Origin: Fulvivirga sediminis
Lineage (GTDB): Bacteria; Bacteroidota; Bacteroidia; Cytophagales; Cyclobacteriaceae
Assembly (NCBI RefSeq): GCF_016757215.1
Contig: NZ_JAESIY010000001.1
Coordinates: forward strand, 710,131-774,130
DNA: 64,000 nt
Direction of reading: 5' to 3'
Shown here: in pieces, positions 37,821 through 46,915 of the stretch
Position numbering within the stretch: position 1 is the first letter of the stretch
How the letters are laid out: the number at the start of each line of letters is the position of its first letter
The notes under the pieces: model-generated
Database searches by the model: none
Told to the model about the DNA's origin: nothing
What the model saw: only the letters and a program-made list of their open reading frames with translations
Made by a program: the position numbers and the translations under genes

Positions 37821-40800
37821 AGTCTTCTGTTAATGGATTATCATCTTCATCTTTGATTAGCTTACGTCCAGAGGCTATTTTTCCGAATATTACATATAGA
37901 CCGGGTATAATTATTACCCCGAATATGGTTCCGAAAAGCATACCTCCCAGAGCTGATGAACCGATCGTGTGGTTACCAATGGCTCCGGCTCCGTGAGCTA
38001 ATATCAAAGGAATAAGTCCTGCTATAAAGGCAAATGATGTCATGAGGATAGGTCTGAAACGTACCCTGGCACCTTCTATGGCTGCCTCTGGAATGGAGTA
38101 ACCCTCTCGGTATTTTTGCACAGCAAACTCAACAATAAGTACGGCGTTTTTACCTAATAAGCCTACCAGCATGATCAGACCTACCTGAGCATAAATGTCA
38201 TTAGCCAGCCCCATAACTTTGAGCAGCAGGAATGAACCGAAGATACCCATAGGTAGAGATAGTAATACTGCCAGCGGTAATATGAAGCTTTCATACTGAG
38301 CAGCCAGCACTAAGTACACAAATACTGATACTATTATGAAAATGTATAATGATTCATTTCCTCTCTGAGCCTCATCATAAGATAATCCTTCCCAAGCAAT
38401 ATCATACCCTCTTGGCAGGCTGGTGGCAGCTACTTCTTTAATGGCTTCAATAGCATCTGCAGTAGTATAGCCTGGGGCCGGAAGCCCTCTGATGGAGGCC
38501 GAATTGTACATGTTATAACGAGTGATTTCATTAGGCCCCTGGCTTTTCTTTAACTTCATAAAGGCAGAGTAAGGAACCATTTCACCATGGTCATTTTTAA
38601 TAAACAGGTTCAATACATCTGAAGGCAGTCTTCTGAATTTAGGGTCTGATTGTACGTAAACCTTGAAGAACCTACCAAATTTAATGAAGCCTTGTTCATA
38701 TGTACTACCTATAAGAATGTCAAGGTTTTCCATGGCGTCGCCTATTGATACTCCTTTTTGCATTGCAGCTTTGTTATCTATCTCTAGTTCGTATTGAGGG
38801 TAGTTAGCCGCAAAGAATGTGAATACACCAGTAAGCTCTTTTCGCTCTTTAAGATGAGCAATGAAATCTTTATTGATTTCATCAAAATCCTGATAGTCAG
38901 TATTGGTTGTTTTATCTAACAAACGCATAGAAAAACCACCTGAAGAACCGAAACCAGGAATGGCAGGAGGCTCGAAAAATTCTATGATGGCACCGAGTCC
39001 TTTTGATTTTTCTTCAAGCTCTTCCATAATTTCAGTAACAGAATGCTCTCTTTCTGACCAACCTTTTAAGTTGATAAGACAGGTACCTGCGTTAGAGCCA
39101 CGGCCTTCAGTCATGATCTCATAACCAGCGAGTGAAGTCACAGATTCTACTCCATCAATTTCTTCACATATTTTCTGTAGGTTACGAGAAACCTCATTAG
39201 TTCTTTCTAAGGTAGCTCCCGGAGGGGTTTGTATGATAGCATAAATAGTACCTTGATCTTCACTTGGAATGAATCCGCCAGGTAATATTTTATTTACCAG
39301 GAATATGCCCACGCAGAATATCAATAATACTCCCCATGTTACAGATTTTCTATTAACGATCTTTTTCAGGAGGTTGGCGTACCTGCCAGTAAGCTTCTCA
39401 AAACCCCTGTTAAAGCTATCTAGCCCGCGATTAAGTATATTTCTTTTCCTTTCTTTACCATGATTGTTTTTCAATAACATGGCACAAAGTACCGGGGTAA
39501 GCGTTAAAGCGATGATAGCGGAAATAACTATAGAGCTGGCCATAGTGATAGAGAACTGACGGTAGAAAGTACCCACTGGGCCAGACATAAATGATATTGG
39601 TAAGAATACAGATACCATTACAGCGGTAATAGCTATGATAGCACCGCTTATTTCTCCCATTACCTCTTTTACCGCCTTGTAAGGGTTGAGGTGTTTCTCT
39701 TCCATTTTAGCGTGTACCGCTTCTACTACCACAATGGCATCATCCACCACAATACCAATAGCCAGTACCAAAGCAAAGAGTGTTACCAGGTTAATGGAAA
39801 GGCCAAAAAACTGTATTACGAAAAAGGCTCCTACTAACGATACAGGTACCGCCAGGATGGGGATTAGTGTAGATCTCCAGTCTCCCAGGAAGATAAATAC
39901 TACTATAGCCACAAGAATGAAAGCATCTCTTAACGTATGAATAACCTGCTCTATAGAGGCATCCAGAAATTTAGATACATCATAAGTGATTTTATATTCA
40001 AGTCCTGGAGGGAAAGTCTTCTCCATTTCTTTCAGCTTTTCTTTTACAGATGCGATTACGTCACTGGCATTACTACCATAGTTTTGTTTCAGTACTATAG
40101 AGGCAGATGGGTGTCCATCAAGGTTAGAGTAAATATCAAAGAATTCACTACCTAATTCTACTTTGGCAACATCTCTCAGGTGTATACTTTCACCGTCGGC
40201 ATTGGCCCTTATTATAATGTCTTCATATTCTTTAGGGTCGCTCAATCGACCTTTATAGGTTAGCACATATTCTAATGATTGAGACTCAATACCTGAACTA
40301 CGCCCTAACCTACCAGGGCGACCCACTATACTTTGTTCTGCCATGGCTTCCATCACCTCATCTACAGAAATGTTGTAAGCCCTCATTCTATCCGGGTTTA
40401 GCCATACCCTCATAGCATACCTACGGCTACCGAGTATTTGGGAGTTGGCCACACCTTCTGTACGGTTAAGCTCAGGCACCATTTGCACGTTAGCATAGTT
40501 GTAGAGAAATTTTTCATCCATGCTTTTGTCTTTCCCATAGATGTTAACATACATCAACATACTGGGCTGTATAGGGGTAATCACCACACCTTCTCGCTGT
40601 ACTAGCTCTGGCAGCAGTGGCATTACCTGGTCTACCCGGGTTTTAACCCGTATTACCGCCTGGTTAGGATCTGTGCCAGGCTCAAAAATTAATCTTAACG
40701 TGGCCTCACCAGCACTTGTAGCATCGGTGGCCATATATCTCATACCCTGCACACCATTGATTGAGTTTTCAAGAGTGATAAGGGTAGATTTTACTAGTAC

Positions 40801-40965
40801 ATCAGCACTGGCACCAGGGTAGGCTATGGCTACGTTTACGGTGGTAGGTGCTATCTGTGGGTACTGCGAAATAGGCAGCTGCTTGATAGCCAGCGTACCT
40901 ACAAAAACTATTATGACCGATATGACAATGGCAAAAACCGGCCGGTGTATTATCTTTTTAAACAT
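37804..40965 (-). CDS. RND multidrug efflux pump, HAE-1 family (second system)
   Basis: 1053 residues. Typical start (FKKIIHRPVFAIVIS, LPISQYPQIAPTTV), proton-relay aspartates in GIVVDDAIVVVEAVHAKM, and the C-terminal half signature LLGKNAVLIVEFAVQKYREG with RFRPILMTSFAFIAG. It differs clearly from the pump at 20997-24116, for example in LSINLVTLFALV in segment 4 and a longer C-terminal tail (about 25 residues, charged). It exports unknown compounds with proton uptake. It starts 28 bp after the fusion-protein gene. Confidence 0.93.
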   Translation of the reverse strand: MFKKIIHRPVFAIVISVIIVFVGTLAIKQLPISQYPQIAPTTVNVAIAYPGASADVLVKSTLITLENSINGVQGMRYMATDATSAGEATLRLIFEPGTDPNQAVIRVKTRVDQVMPLLPELVQREGVVITPIQPSMLMYVNIYGKDKSMDEKFLYNYANVQMVPELNRTEGVANSQILGSRRYAMRVWLNPDRMRAYNISVDEVMEAMAEQSIVGRPGRLGRSSGIESQSLEYVLTYKGRLSDPKEYEDIIIRANADGESIHLRDVAKVELGSEFFDIYSNLDGHPSASIVLKQNYGSNASDVIASVKEKLKEMEKTFPPGLEYKITYDVSKFLDASIEQVIHTLRDAFILVAIVVFIFLGDWRSTLIPILAVPVSLVGAFFVIQFFGLSINLVTLFALVLAIGIVVDDAIVVVEAVHAKMEEKHLNPYKAVKEVMGEISGAIIAITAVMVSVFLPISFMSGPVGTFYRQFSITMASSIVISAIIALTLTPVLCAMLLKNNHGKERKRNILNRGLDSFNRGFEKLTGRYANLLKKIVNRKSVTWGVLLIFCVGIFLVNKILPGGFIPSEDQGTIYAIIQTPPGATLERTNEVSRNLQKICEEIDGVESVTSLAGYEIMTEGRGSNAGTCLINLKGWSEREHSVTEIMEELEEKSKGLGAIIEFFEPPAIPGFGSSGGFSMRLLDKTTNTDYQDFDEINKDFIAHLKERKELTGVFTFFAANYPQYELEIDNKAAMQKGVSIGDAMENLDILIGSTYEQGFIKFGRFFKVYVQSDPKFRRLPSDVLNLFIKNDHGEMVPYSAFMKLKKSQGPNEITRYNMYNSASIRGLPAPGYTTADAIEAIKEVAATSLPRGYDIAWEGLSYDEAQRGNESLYIFIIVSVFVYLVLAAQYESFILPLAVLLSLPMGIFGSFLLLKVMGLANDIYAQVGLIMLVGLLGKNAVLIVEFAVQKYREGYSIPEAAIEGARVRFRPILMTSFAFIAGLIPLILAHGAGAIGNHTIGSSALGGMLFGTIFGVIIIPGLYVIFGKIASGRKLIKDEDDNPLTEDYVHHK

Positions 40966-40993
40966 AAAATCTTGTTTTTACTGTAATACTTGA

Positions 40994-42076
40994 TTACTCT
41001 GCGTACAGGTCCAGGCTATTGATGGCCGTTTGTGGCTTCACAAAATCATATTCTATTTTGTCTCCATCTTCTACCAGGCGCAGACCTTCTAAGAGAATTT
41101 TGTCTCCTTCTTTAAGCCCGTCTTGCACTGCATATAAATGCGGCATTTCTGCCTTTATAGTGATAGGTCTGGCTTTTACGATGTTCTCATCAGTAATCAC
41201 AAAAACATATTTTTTCTCTAATACTTCGAAAGTGGCTTTCTGTGGTATTAATAAGGCGTTTTTCAACTCGGTAGTCATTAAAATGCTGCCGGTTTCTCCA
41301 TGTCTCAAAAGCCTGTCAGGGTTAGGAAATGTAGCTCTGAAGGGGATGTTACCTGTTTCATTGTTAAAGTCAGCTTCAATGGTTTTCACTTCTCCAGGAT
41401 AACTGAAAATCTTATTGTTAGCCATAAGAAGTTTCACATTCATGGTGCTGTCTCCTTTTACTTTCGTTTTATAATCAAGGTATTCAGCCTCTGGTACGTT
41501 AAAGTATACCCACATCTCGCTGTTGTCAGAAAGGTTGGTAAGCAGGTCTTCCTCGTTGATCAAGCTCCCTGGCCTTACATGAAAACGGTCTATAATTCCA
41601 TCAAAAGGAGCTCTTATTTGAGTGAACCCTAAGTGTACGTCAGCCAATTGTAGTTCTGCATTGGCCTGATCATATTTGGCCTGAGCTAGCGCTAGTTCAT
41701 TAGGAGATACAATATTGCTGTCTGCTAATGATTGTGTGTTTCTTAACTCTATTTCTGCAGCCTTGGCTTCAGCCTTAGCTTTTAGCTTTTCTGCTTCATA
41801 TAGTTTGGGCATAATCTGAAATAACAACTGCCCTTTTTTTACATTTTGACCTTCATCTACATAAATGTCATCCAGATAACCCTTTTCCTGTGCTCTAAGC
41901 TCTATATGACGGATAGATTTTATTTGACAAACATATTCCTTGGTCAAAGAGGTATCCATCTTAATAGGGCTGGTAACAGAAAACTTTACTTCTTCCTCCG
42001 TTTTTTCTTTCTCTGAGTGGCAACTTGTGAAACACAATATGGCACACAAGCCCATAAGCATAAGAATTTTGTTCAT
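40994..42076 (-). CDS. Membrane-fusion lipoprotein of the second RND pump
   Basis: 360 residues. Lipoprotein signal LMGLCAILCFTSC (Cys19). The order is lipoyl half-motif (RAQEKGYLDDIYVDEGQNVKKG), a short helical hairpin, second half-motif (IRAPFDGIIDRFHVRPGSL), beta barrel and membrane-proximal domain. It is the first RND gene of the operon. Unlike the first system there is no sensor kinase or regulator in the unit; two inverted repeats upstream suggest a different repressor. Confidence 0.92.
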   Translation of the reverse strand: MNKILMLMGLCAILCFTSCHSEKEKTEEEVKFSVTSPIKMDTSLTKEYVCQIKSIRHIELRAQEKGYLDDIYVDEGQNVKKGQLLFQIMPKLYEAEKLKAKAEAKAAEIELRNTQSLADSNIVSPNELALAQAKYDQANAELQLADVHLGFTQIRAPFDGIIDRFHVRPGSLINEEDLLTNLSDNSEMWVYFNVPEAEYLDYKTKVKGDSTMNVKLLMANNKIFSYPGEVKTIEADFNNETGNIPFRATFPNPDRLLRHGETGSILMTTELKNALLIPQKATFEVLEKKYVFVITDENIVKARPITIKAEMPHLYAVQDGLKEGDKILLEGLRLVEDGDKIEYDFVKPQTAINSLDLYAE

Positions 42077-42136
42077 AATAATTCTGCTTTTAAAAATTGC
42101 TGTTTAAATGATAAGGTTGTATTGTAAATTGATTTT

Positions 42137-42182
42137 GGTATGATTATTTACCATACCTTGTGGCGTTTATGCTTAGCATAAA
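42137..42182. repeat. Two inverted repeats upstream of the second RND operon
   Basis: GGTATG (42137-42142) and CATACC (42152-42157) form a 6-bp inverted repeat with a 9-bp spacer. TTTATGC (42166-42172) and GCATAAA (42176-42182) form a perfect 7-bp inverted repeat with a 3-bp centre, too tight for a good RNA loop. Both lie 60-106 bp upstream of the fusion-protein ATG, the right place for an operator. The binding protein is unknown. Confidence 0.45.
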
Positions 42183-42250
42183 GCCATTTTTTAAAAATGT
42201 ATTGTATAGGGGTAGAGGCAACGGGGTGTCGCCTCATTAGGTAATTTATA

Positions 42251-42664
42251 TCACAGTCTGATAACTCTCAGTAAGAGAAACCATTTGTATGAAGAGTCAT
42301 GAGAAAAATGCTTCCAAAAGGGCTCTCCAATTTCACAAGACTCAAAAAAATCAGCTAGTAGCTCATGAAAAATATCGCTAAAGTAGTGCGTTATTTCGAG
42401 GTGCTTTTTCCCGAAAAGTAACTCATTTTCTTCTACTTCGTTTTCGGTAATTTCTATGATATGCTCCCCAGGGTGCTGACCTTTTTTATTTTTTTTAAGG
42501 GTATTGGTTTTACCAATAAGATTATTCGGGGAGGGCTGCTGAAGCTGCTTGCGAGTGCAGACATAGTTAGACTGATCCTGCTCCTGAGACAGGCTCATCA
42601 GGGTGTTTTCGCTTATAAGAGAAAAGCTTAAGAAAAGGAAAAATCTAACTATCCACTTTTTCAT
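42251..42664 (-). CDS. Small secreted hypothetical protein upstream of the second RND operon
   Basis: 137 residues. N-terminal signal-like helix (WIVRFFLFLSFSLIS) followed by a polar, lysine-rich middle and an aromatic/His-rich C-terminal half (LEITHYFSDIFHELLADFFESCEIGE, FWKHFSH). I do not recognise it. Same strand as the RND operon, with 174 bp between; no terminator is obvious in that gap, so it may be the leading gene of the same transcript. Two Cys residues (in NYVCTRK and ESCEIGE) could form a disulfide. Confidence 0.6.
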   Translation of the reverse strand: MKKWIVRFFLFLSFSLISENTLMSLSQEQDQSNYVCTRKQLQQPSPNNLIGKTNTLKKNKKGQHPGEHIIEITENEVEENELLFGKKHLEITHYFSDIFHELLADFFESCEIGEPFWKHFSHDSSYKWFLLLRVIRL

Positions 42665-42671
42665 CGGACTT

Positions 42672-42702
42672 CAAACGTACAGAAAAGCAATATGCCAGTC
42701 AA
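42672..42702 (-). promoter_or_regulatory. Bacteroidota-type promoter (TTG-N20-TAnnTTTG)
   Basis: Reading the minus strand, TTG (42702-42700) is separated by 20 bp from TACGTTTG (42679-42672), an exact match to the consensus. The -7 box ends 8 bp before the ATG at 42664, so the transcript would have almost no leader, or the true start of the protein lies further inside (for example the Met at residue 23). Confidence 0.5.
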
Positions 42703-43172
42703 GAGAGTACACTCGCCTAAGAGGGTATGGCAATTTTAGAAGATGCCTGTTTACTAAAGTCAGAACGGTTGAAAAGCCTTTTTTTATTGATTTTAGACGG
42801 TTTTTCGACGGGGAAATGTGGGATTTATGCCAATTGTTAATAAAAGTTAAACTTCTGTTAAGGCCGTTTCTCCACCTTGATTTGCCAAAAAAATGCTTTT
42901 ATATGACTGTTGATATTTTGCTTTTTTCACTCAAAGAAATAAGGATGAATCACTAGGTTTTAAAGATCATTTTCAATCTGAAATATCAGTAAAAATTACG
43001 CTTTTAATCAGAACCCTACATGTAAAATAATTACTTGGGAATTGAGTGATTACGACGGGATTAAATGGGTAAATTATAATTAATGTGCTGAGTAGCCATA
43101 CGCAAAAATCAATGCTCTCTTGCATTTCCTCAGTTCAATGAATTCAAATTATAAACTAAACCTATTACAGTT
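42703..43172. other. Gene-free divergent intergenic region before GH74
   Basis: About 470 bp between the minus-strand small secreted gene and the plus-strand GH74 gene. I see no coding frame I would support. The GH74 promoter must lie here, but no TAnnTTTG match is present near the gene, and the ACAATAGT repeat found upstream of GH5 is absent. Confidence 0.4.
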
Positions 43173-46100
43173 ATGGAAAACGACTATTATGGTGAAGGAA
43201 CCCGATCGGTACCATTCACTTATTTAAGATGCGTCTATGTTTTTATTATCCTTTTCTTTATCAGCACTTTCACCACGTATGGTCAACATACCTGGAATAC
43301 CGTGGCTATTGGAGGTGGTGGTTTTGTGTCTGGTATTATAGCGGCCCCTAATGATCCTAATGTTTTTTATGCACGCACAGATGTGGGAGGGGCCTACCGT
43401 TGGGATGAAGCCTCTGCCAGCTGGGTATCTTTGCTAGATTGGGTTTCTAGTGATGAAAGAGGTCTTTTGGGGGTGGATGGAATAGCTATTGACCCTAATG
43501 AGCCAGGAAGGGTATATATGCTGGCCGGTACTTCCTATTGGAATAATGGAAAAAGCATGTTTCTAAGGTCTGATGATTATGGCAATACCTGGGATAAAAT
43601 TGATGTGACCGATCAATTTAAAGCACATGGTAATGGCATGGGAAGAGCCAATGGAGAGCGGGTGATGGTAGATCCAAATAACAGCAATATTATTTTTTGC
43701 GGTACCCGATACAATGGCCTTTGGAAAAGCACTAACCGTGGTAGTTCTTGGTCTCGTGTTTCTTCTTTGCCAGTAACCACTACTCCTAATGGCAGTGGAG
43801 TATCTATAATTACATTCGATGCTACCAGTGAAGCAGAAGGGGTAAGTCAAACTATTTATGCGGGGGTATCTAGGCCAGATGATAATTTATATGTGAGCCA
43901 TGATGCAGGTAGCACATGGGAGCTGGTAGAAGGGAGGCCCGTTCAGGTAGATATTATGCCTCAGAGAATGGCTATTTCAAGCAATGGAGAAACGCTTTAC
44001 GTTACCTATGGTAACGGTGGAGGCCCGCACCCGATGCTTTGGGATGGTGTTACTGATTATTATAATAGAGGAGCCGTTTATAAGTTTAATGTTGCTACTG
44101 GTGTTTGGACAGATGTTTCTCCTCAGGATTTTATGCAAGATCTGGATAAGATAGCTGAAGGAGAGGATCAGGTACATTATGGTGCCTATAGCGGTATTTC
44201 TATTGATCCTAATGATGAGGACAGAATTTTGGCTACATCCATCAATAGTTATCGCGGCCCTCAGTATTGGGAGGTTGACGGCACCTATGAGGATTCTTGG
44301 GGCGATAATATTTTTCTTAGTGAAGATGGCGGTGAGACGTGGAGGGAAATGTTTAGGTACTACTGGCAAGAGGGGGGCATTTTTCCTGATTATGATATGA
44401 TGGATGATGGTGGCATACCTTGGATAAGAGGAAATAATATCCATTGGAGTGGTGCTATAGTGATAGATCCTTTTAATTCAGAAAGGGCATTTGTAACTGC
44501 AGGTAACGGAGTTTGGGCTACAGAAAATTTAAGTGATTCTTACGTTACGCTAGAGTGGAGGGGTAGTTCTCAAGACACTCTGGTGCATGGCAAGGCCATT
44601 TGGCAGTTTATGTCTAAAGGTATTGAAGAAACAGTGCCTTCGGATGTTGTAACTATCCCTGGAGGCCCTACAGTTTCAGTAATTCTTGACTACGATGGTT
44701 TTGTTCATGAAGATTTAGATGAATATTCTCCTTATGGTCGCCATAAAACCAATGTTTCGGGTTCATTATATCCGCTAGGATCTACTACAGGGATTGATTA
44801 CGCCGTGGAAGGAGAGGTACTGGTGAAAACCGCCCGTGCCAGGGAGGTAAGTACAAGGTATAATACAATTCCTATCGGTCCTGTGCAGTGGTCAGAAGAT
44901 GGAGGTCTTACCTGGACCACCCAGACGTATATCACTAGTCCGCCAGACTCACTAGGTGGAGGTAAGGTGGCGATCTCTACCGATGGCGAGGTTACTTTAT
45001 GGATGCCAGAGCAAGGAGATACTATGTACAGGTACGAGAATGCTGCCTGGACTGTGGTAGACGGAGTGTCTTTTGAGGGAATTAGACCGGAAGCGGATAA
45101 GGTAAATGTCAATAAGTTTTATACATTCGACCCTGCTGATGGTGGTTTTTATGTCAGTACAGATAAGGGAGTTTCATTTACTAAGACGGCAACGCTATCT
45201 GCCGGTTATTTTGAAACGGTAAGGGCGGTGCCAGGTTACGAGGGAGATGTTTGGGTGCCTTTAACTGAAAATGGCCTTACCAGAACTACCAATAGCGGAG
45301 CGTCTTTCACTCCTATTTCTTCCGTATCATACTGTGAGGCTGTGGGGTTAGGAAAGGCGGCTCCAGGAGCAAGCTACCCTACGGTTTTTATATTTGGAAC
45401 AGTAGGCGATGTTACAGGAGTGTTTATGTCTACCAATCAGGGTGCCTCATGGGTGAGAATAAATGATGATGAGCATGAATATGGAGGCTTGGCCAATGGT
45501 GAGTTTGTTCAGGGAGATTGGAATGTTTTTGGAAGAGTGTATATGAGTACGGCGGGTAGAGGGATCGTGTACGGAGAACCTTCTGATGGGCAGCCTGTAA
45601 ATACGGCACCTACAGCTTTGTTTAATGCCGATCCGGTTTTAGGTATGGCTCCCTTGGTAGTTAATTTTGATGGTAGTGTTTCTTTTGATGCAGATGGAGA
45701 TTCTCTAACCTACGCATGGGATTTTGGGGATAGTAAAAAAGGCTCGGGAGCGGAAGTAACTCATACTTATATGGCTTCAGGCACTTATACAGCTACCCTT
45801 ACCGTGTTTGATGGCCAGGCTAGTGATGATTATAGTCTGGATATCAAAGTAAACTCATCGGATACTGTGTCTAATTCCATTCCTGTGGCAGCTATATCAG
45901 CTTCAACTACCTCAGGAGAGCTGCCGCTGGCCGTAACCTTTGATGCTTCCTCATCTACTGATGCTGATGGCGATTTGCTATCTTATAGCTGGGATTTTGC
46001 AGATGGTAGCCAGGGAACAGGAGTAGAAGTGCTACACACTTTTTCAGAGGAAGGAGTGTATGAAGTGCTGCTTACTGTAGATGATGGAAATGGAGGATCT

Positions 46101-46835
46101 GATAGCGATACTCTAGAAATTACCGTTACAGCTCCCGATGCAGGAGGAGGAGATTGTGAGTTTGGCACACCATTGTCAGCAGCTTTACCTTCACTGAATG
46201 TTACTTATGATCATGTTCATGTTATTGGTGCGGGAGGCCCCTCGTTGAGTAATTTTGCTAGTATGGGAATTAATTGGAGCTTGCCAAGTAATGCTGTTTG
46301 GCAATTTTCTATATCTACCAATAATGGTTCTCCAGGCTGGTGGAATGATTTAAGAACCGTATCCTCCATTTCTTTTGGTACCGCTTCTCCGGCAATTACT
46401 TTTGAAGACTCAGGATTCTCAGGCCTCGATGGGTCTTATTATGTGGCTATTGATGGAGATAATTTTGTGATGGTATCTCAAGGTGGGGAGTTTGCTATTT
46501 ACTTCAGTAATAGTGCTACTCCACCTTCATGCTCTGCCTCTGCCCGTATGGCTAATGTTGCGCGATCAGTAGAAGCTACTAGCTGGGTAGTGTATCCTAA
46601 TCCTTTAAAAGGAGAGCGATTACAAGTGAATTATCCCCTTCAAGATGACTCTGAGGAGGTTACATTATCAGTGATGAATTCTTCTGGGCAGGTAGTCTTT
46701 AGTAAGGTTTATGAAGCAGGAAATGAGGAGATTATTCATGCTGAGCTAGAGTTGAGTGGGTTAAATAAAGGCTTTTACCTGTTGCAGGTGAGGGAAGGCA
46801 ACCGAATAGAAACAAAGAGTTTTGTAAAGCCTTAA
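43173..46835 (+). CDS. GH74 xyloglucanase with PKD domains and T9SS sorting domain
   Basis: 1220 residues. A membrane/signal segment at about 19-37 follows an unusually polar 18-residue N-terminus. The GH74 double-propeller runs from about 38 to 805: repeated sialidase-like motifs (SDDYGNTWD, STNRGSSWS, SHDAGSTWE, SEDGGETWR), catalytic-site candidate Asp70 in YARTDVGGAYRW, and Asp506 in ILDYDGFVH. GH74 enzymes cut the beta-1,4-glucan backbone of xyloglucan. Two PKD domains follow (about 812-900 and 905-990, WDFGD and WDFAD), then a module of about 130 residues I do not recognise (995-1127), then a T9SS sorting domain (about 1139-1220, VVYPNP). It is exported to the cell surface or medium. It points towards the GH48 gene with a shared terminator. 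Confidence 0.93.
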   Translation: MENDYYGEGTRSVPFTYLRCVYVFIILFFISTFTTYGQHTWNTVAIGGGGFVSGIIAAPNDPNVFYARTDVGGAYRWDEASASWVSLLDWVSSDERGLLGVDGIAIDPNEPGRVYMLAGTSYWNNGKSMFLRSDDYGNTWDKIDVTDQFKAHGNGMGRANGERVMVDPNNSNIIFCGTRYNGLWKSTNRGSSWSRVSSLPVTTTPNGSGVSIITFDATSEAEGVSQTIYAGVSRPDDNLYVSHDAGSTWELVEGRPVQVDIMPQRMAISSNGETLYVTYGNGGGPHPMLWDGVTDYYNRGAVYKFNVATGVWTDVSPQDFMQDLDKIAEGEDQVHYGAYSGISIDPNDEDRILATSINSYRGPQYWEVDGTYEDSWGDNIFLSEDGGETWREMFRYYWQEGGIFPDYDMMDDGGIPWIRGNNIHWSGAIVIDPFNSERAFVTAGNGVWATENLSDSYVTLEWRGSSQDTLVHGKAIWQFMSKGIEETVPSDVVTIPGGPTVSVILDYDGFVHEDLDEYSPYGRHKTNVSGSLYPLGSTTGIDYAVEGEVLVKTARAREVSTRYNTIPIGPVQWSEDGGLTWTTQTYITSPPDSLGGGKVAISTDGEVTLWMPEQGDTMYRYENAAWTVVDGVSFEGIRPEADKVNVNKFYTFDPADGGFYVSTDKGVSFTKTATLSAGYFETVRAVPGYEGDVWVPLTENGLTRTTNSGASFTPISSVSYCEAVGLGKAAPGASYPTVFIFGTVGDVTGVFMSTNQGASWVRINDDEHEYGGLANGEFVQGDWNVFGRVYMSTAGRGIVYGEPSDGQPVNTAPTALFNADPVLGMAPLVVNFDGSVSFDADGDSLTYAWDFGDSKKGSGAEVTHTYMASGTYTATLTVFDGQASDDYSLDIKVNSSDTVSNSIPVAAISASTTSGELPLAVTFDASSSTDADGDLLSYSWDFADGSQGTGVEVLHTFSEEGVYEVLLTVDDGNGGSDSDTLEITVTAPDAGGGDCEFGTPLSAALPSLNVTYDHVHVIGAGGPSLSNFASMGINWSLPSNAVWQFSISTNNGSPGWWNDLRTVSSISFGTASPAITFEDSGFSGLDGSYYVAIDGDNFVMVSQGGEFAIYFSNSATPPSCSASARMANVARSVEATSWVVYPNPLKGERLQVNYPLQDDSEEVTLSVMNSSGQVVFSKVYEAGNEEIIHAELELSGLNKGFYLLQVREGNRIETKSFVKP

Positions 46836-46854
46836 TGTAGTAAGTGACATGTAA

Positions 46855-46888
46855 AAGAAAGGCTGCTTCATTTGAAGCAGCCTTTCTT
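46855..46888. terminator. Perfect bidirectional terminator between GH74 and GH48
   Basis: AAGAAAGGCTGCTTCA (46855-46870) is exactly complementary to 46873-46888 with a 2-nt centre: 16 bp without mismatch, flanked by A-rich and T-rich sequence on both sides. It serves both converging genes, 20 bp after GH74 and 28 bp after GH48. Confidence 0.9.
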
Positions 46889-46915
46889 AATATGAGTTAT
46901 TCTACAGTATGAGAA

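Noticed and set aside
42603..42956. A 117-codon plus-strand frame opposite the small secreted gene
   Set aside because: It runs antisense over the signal peptide and promoter of the minus-strand gene, has no supportable start context and resembles no protein I know.
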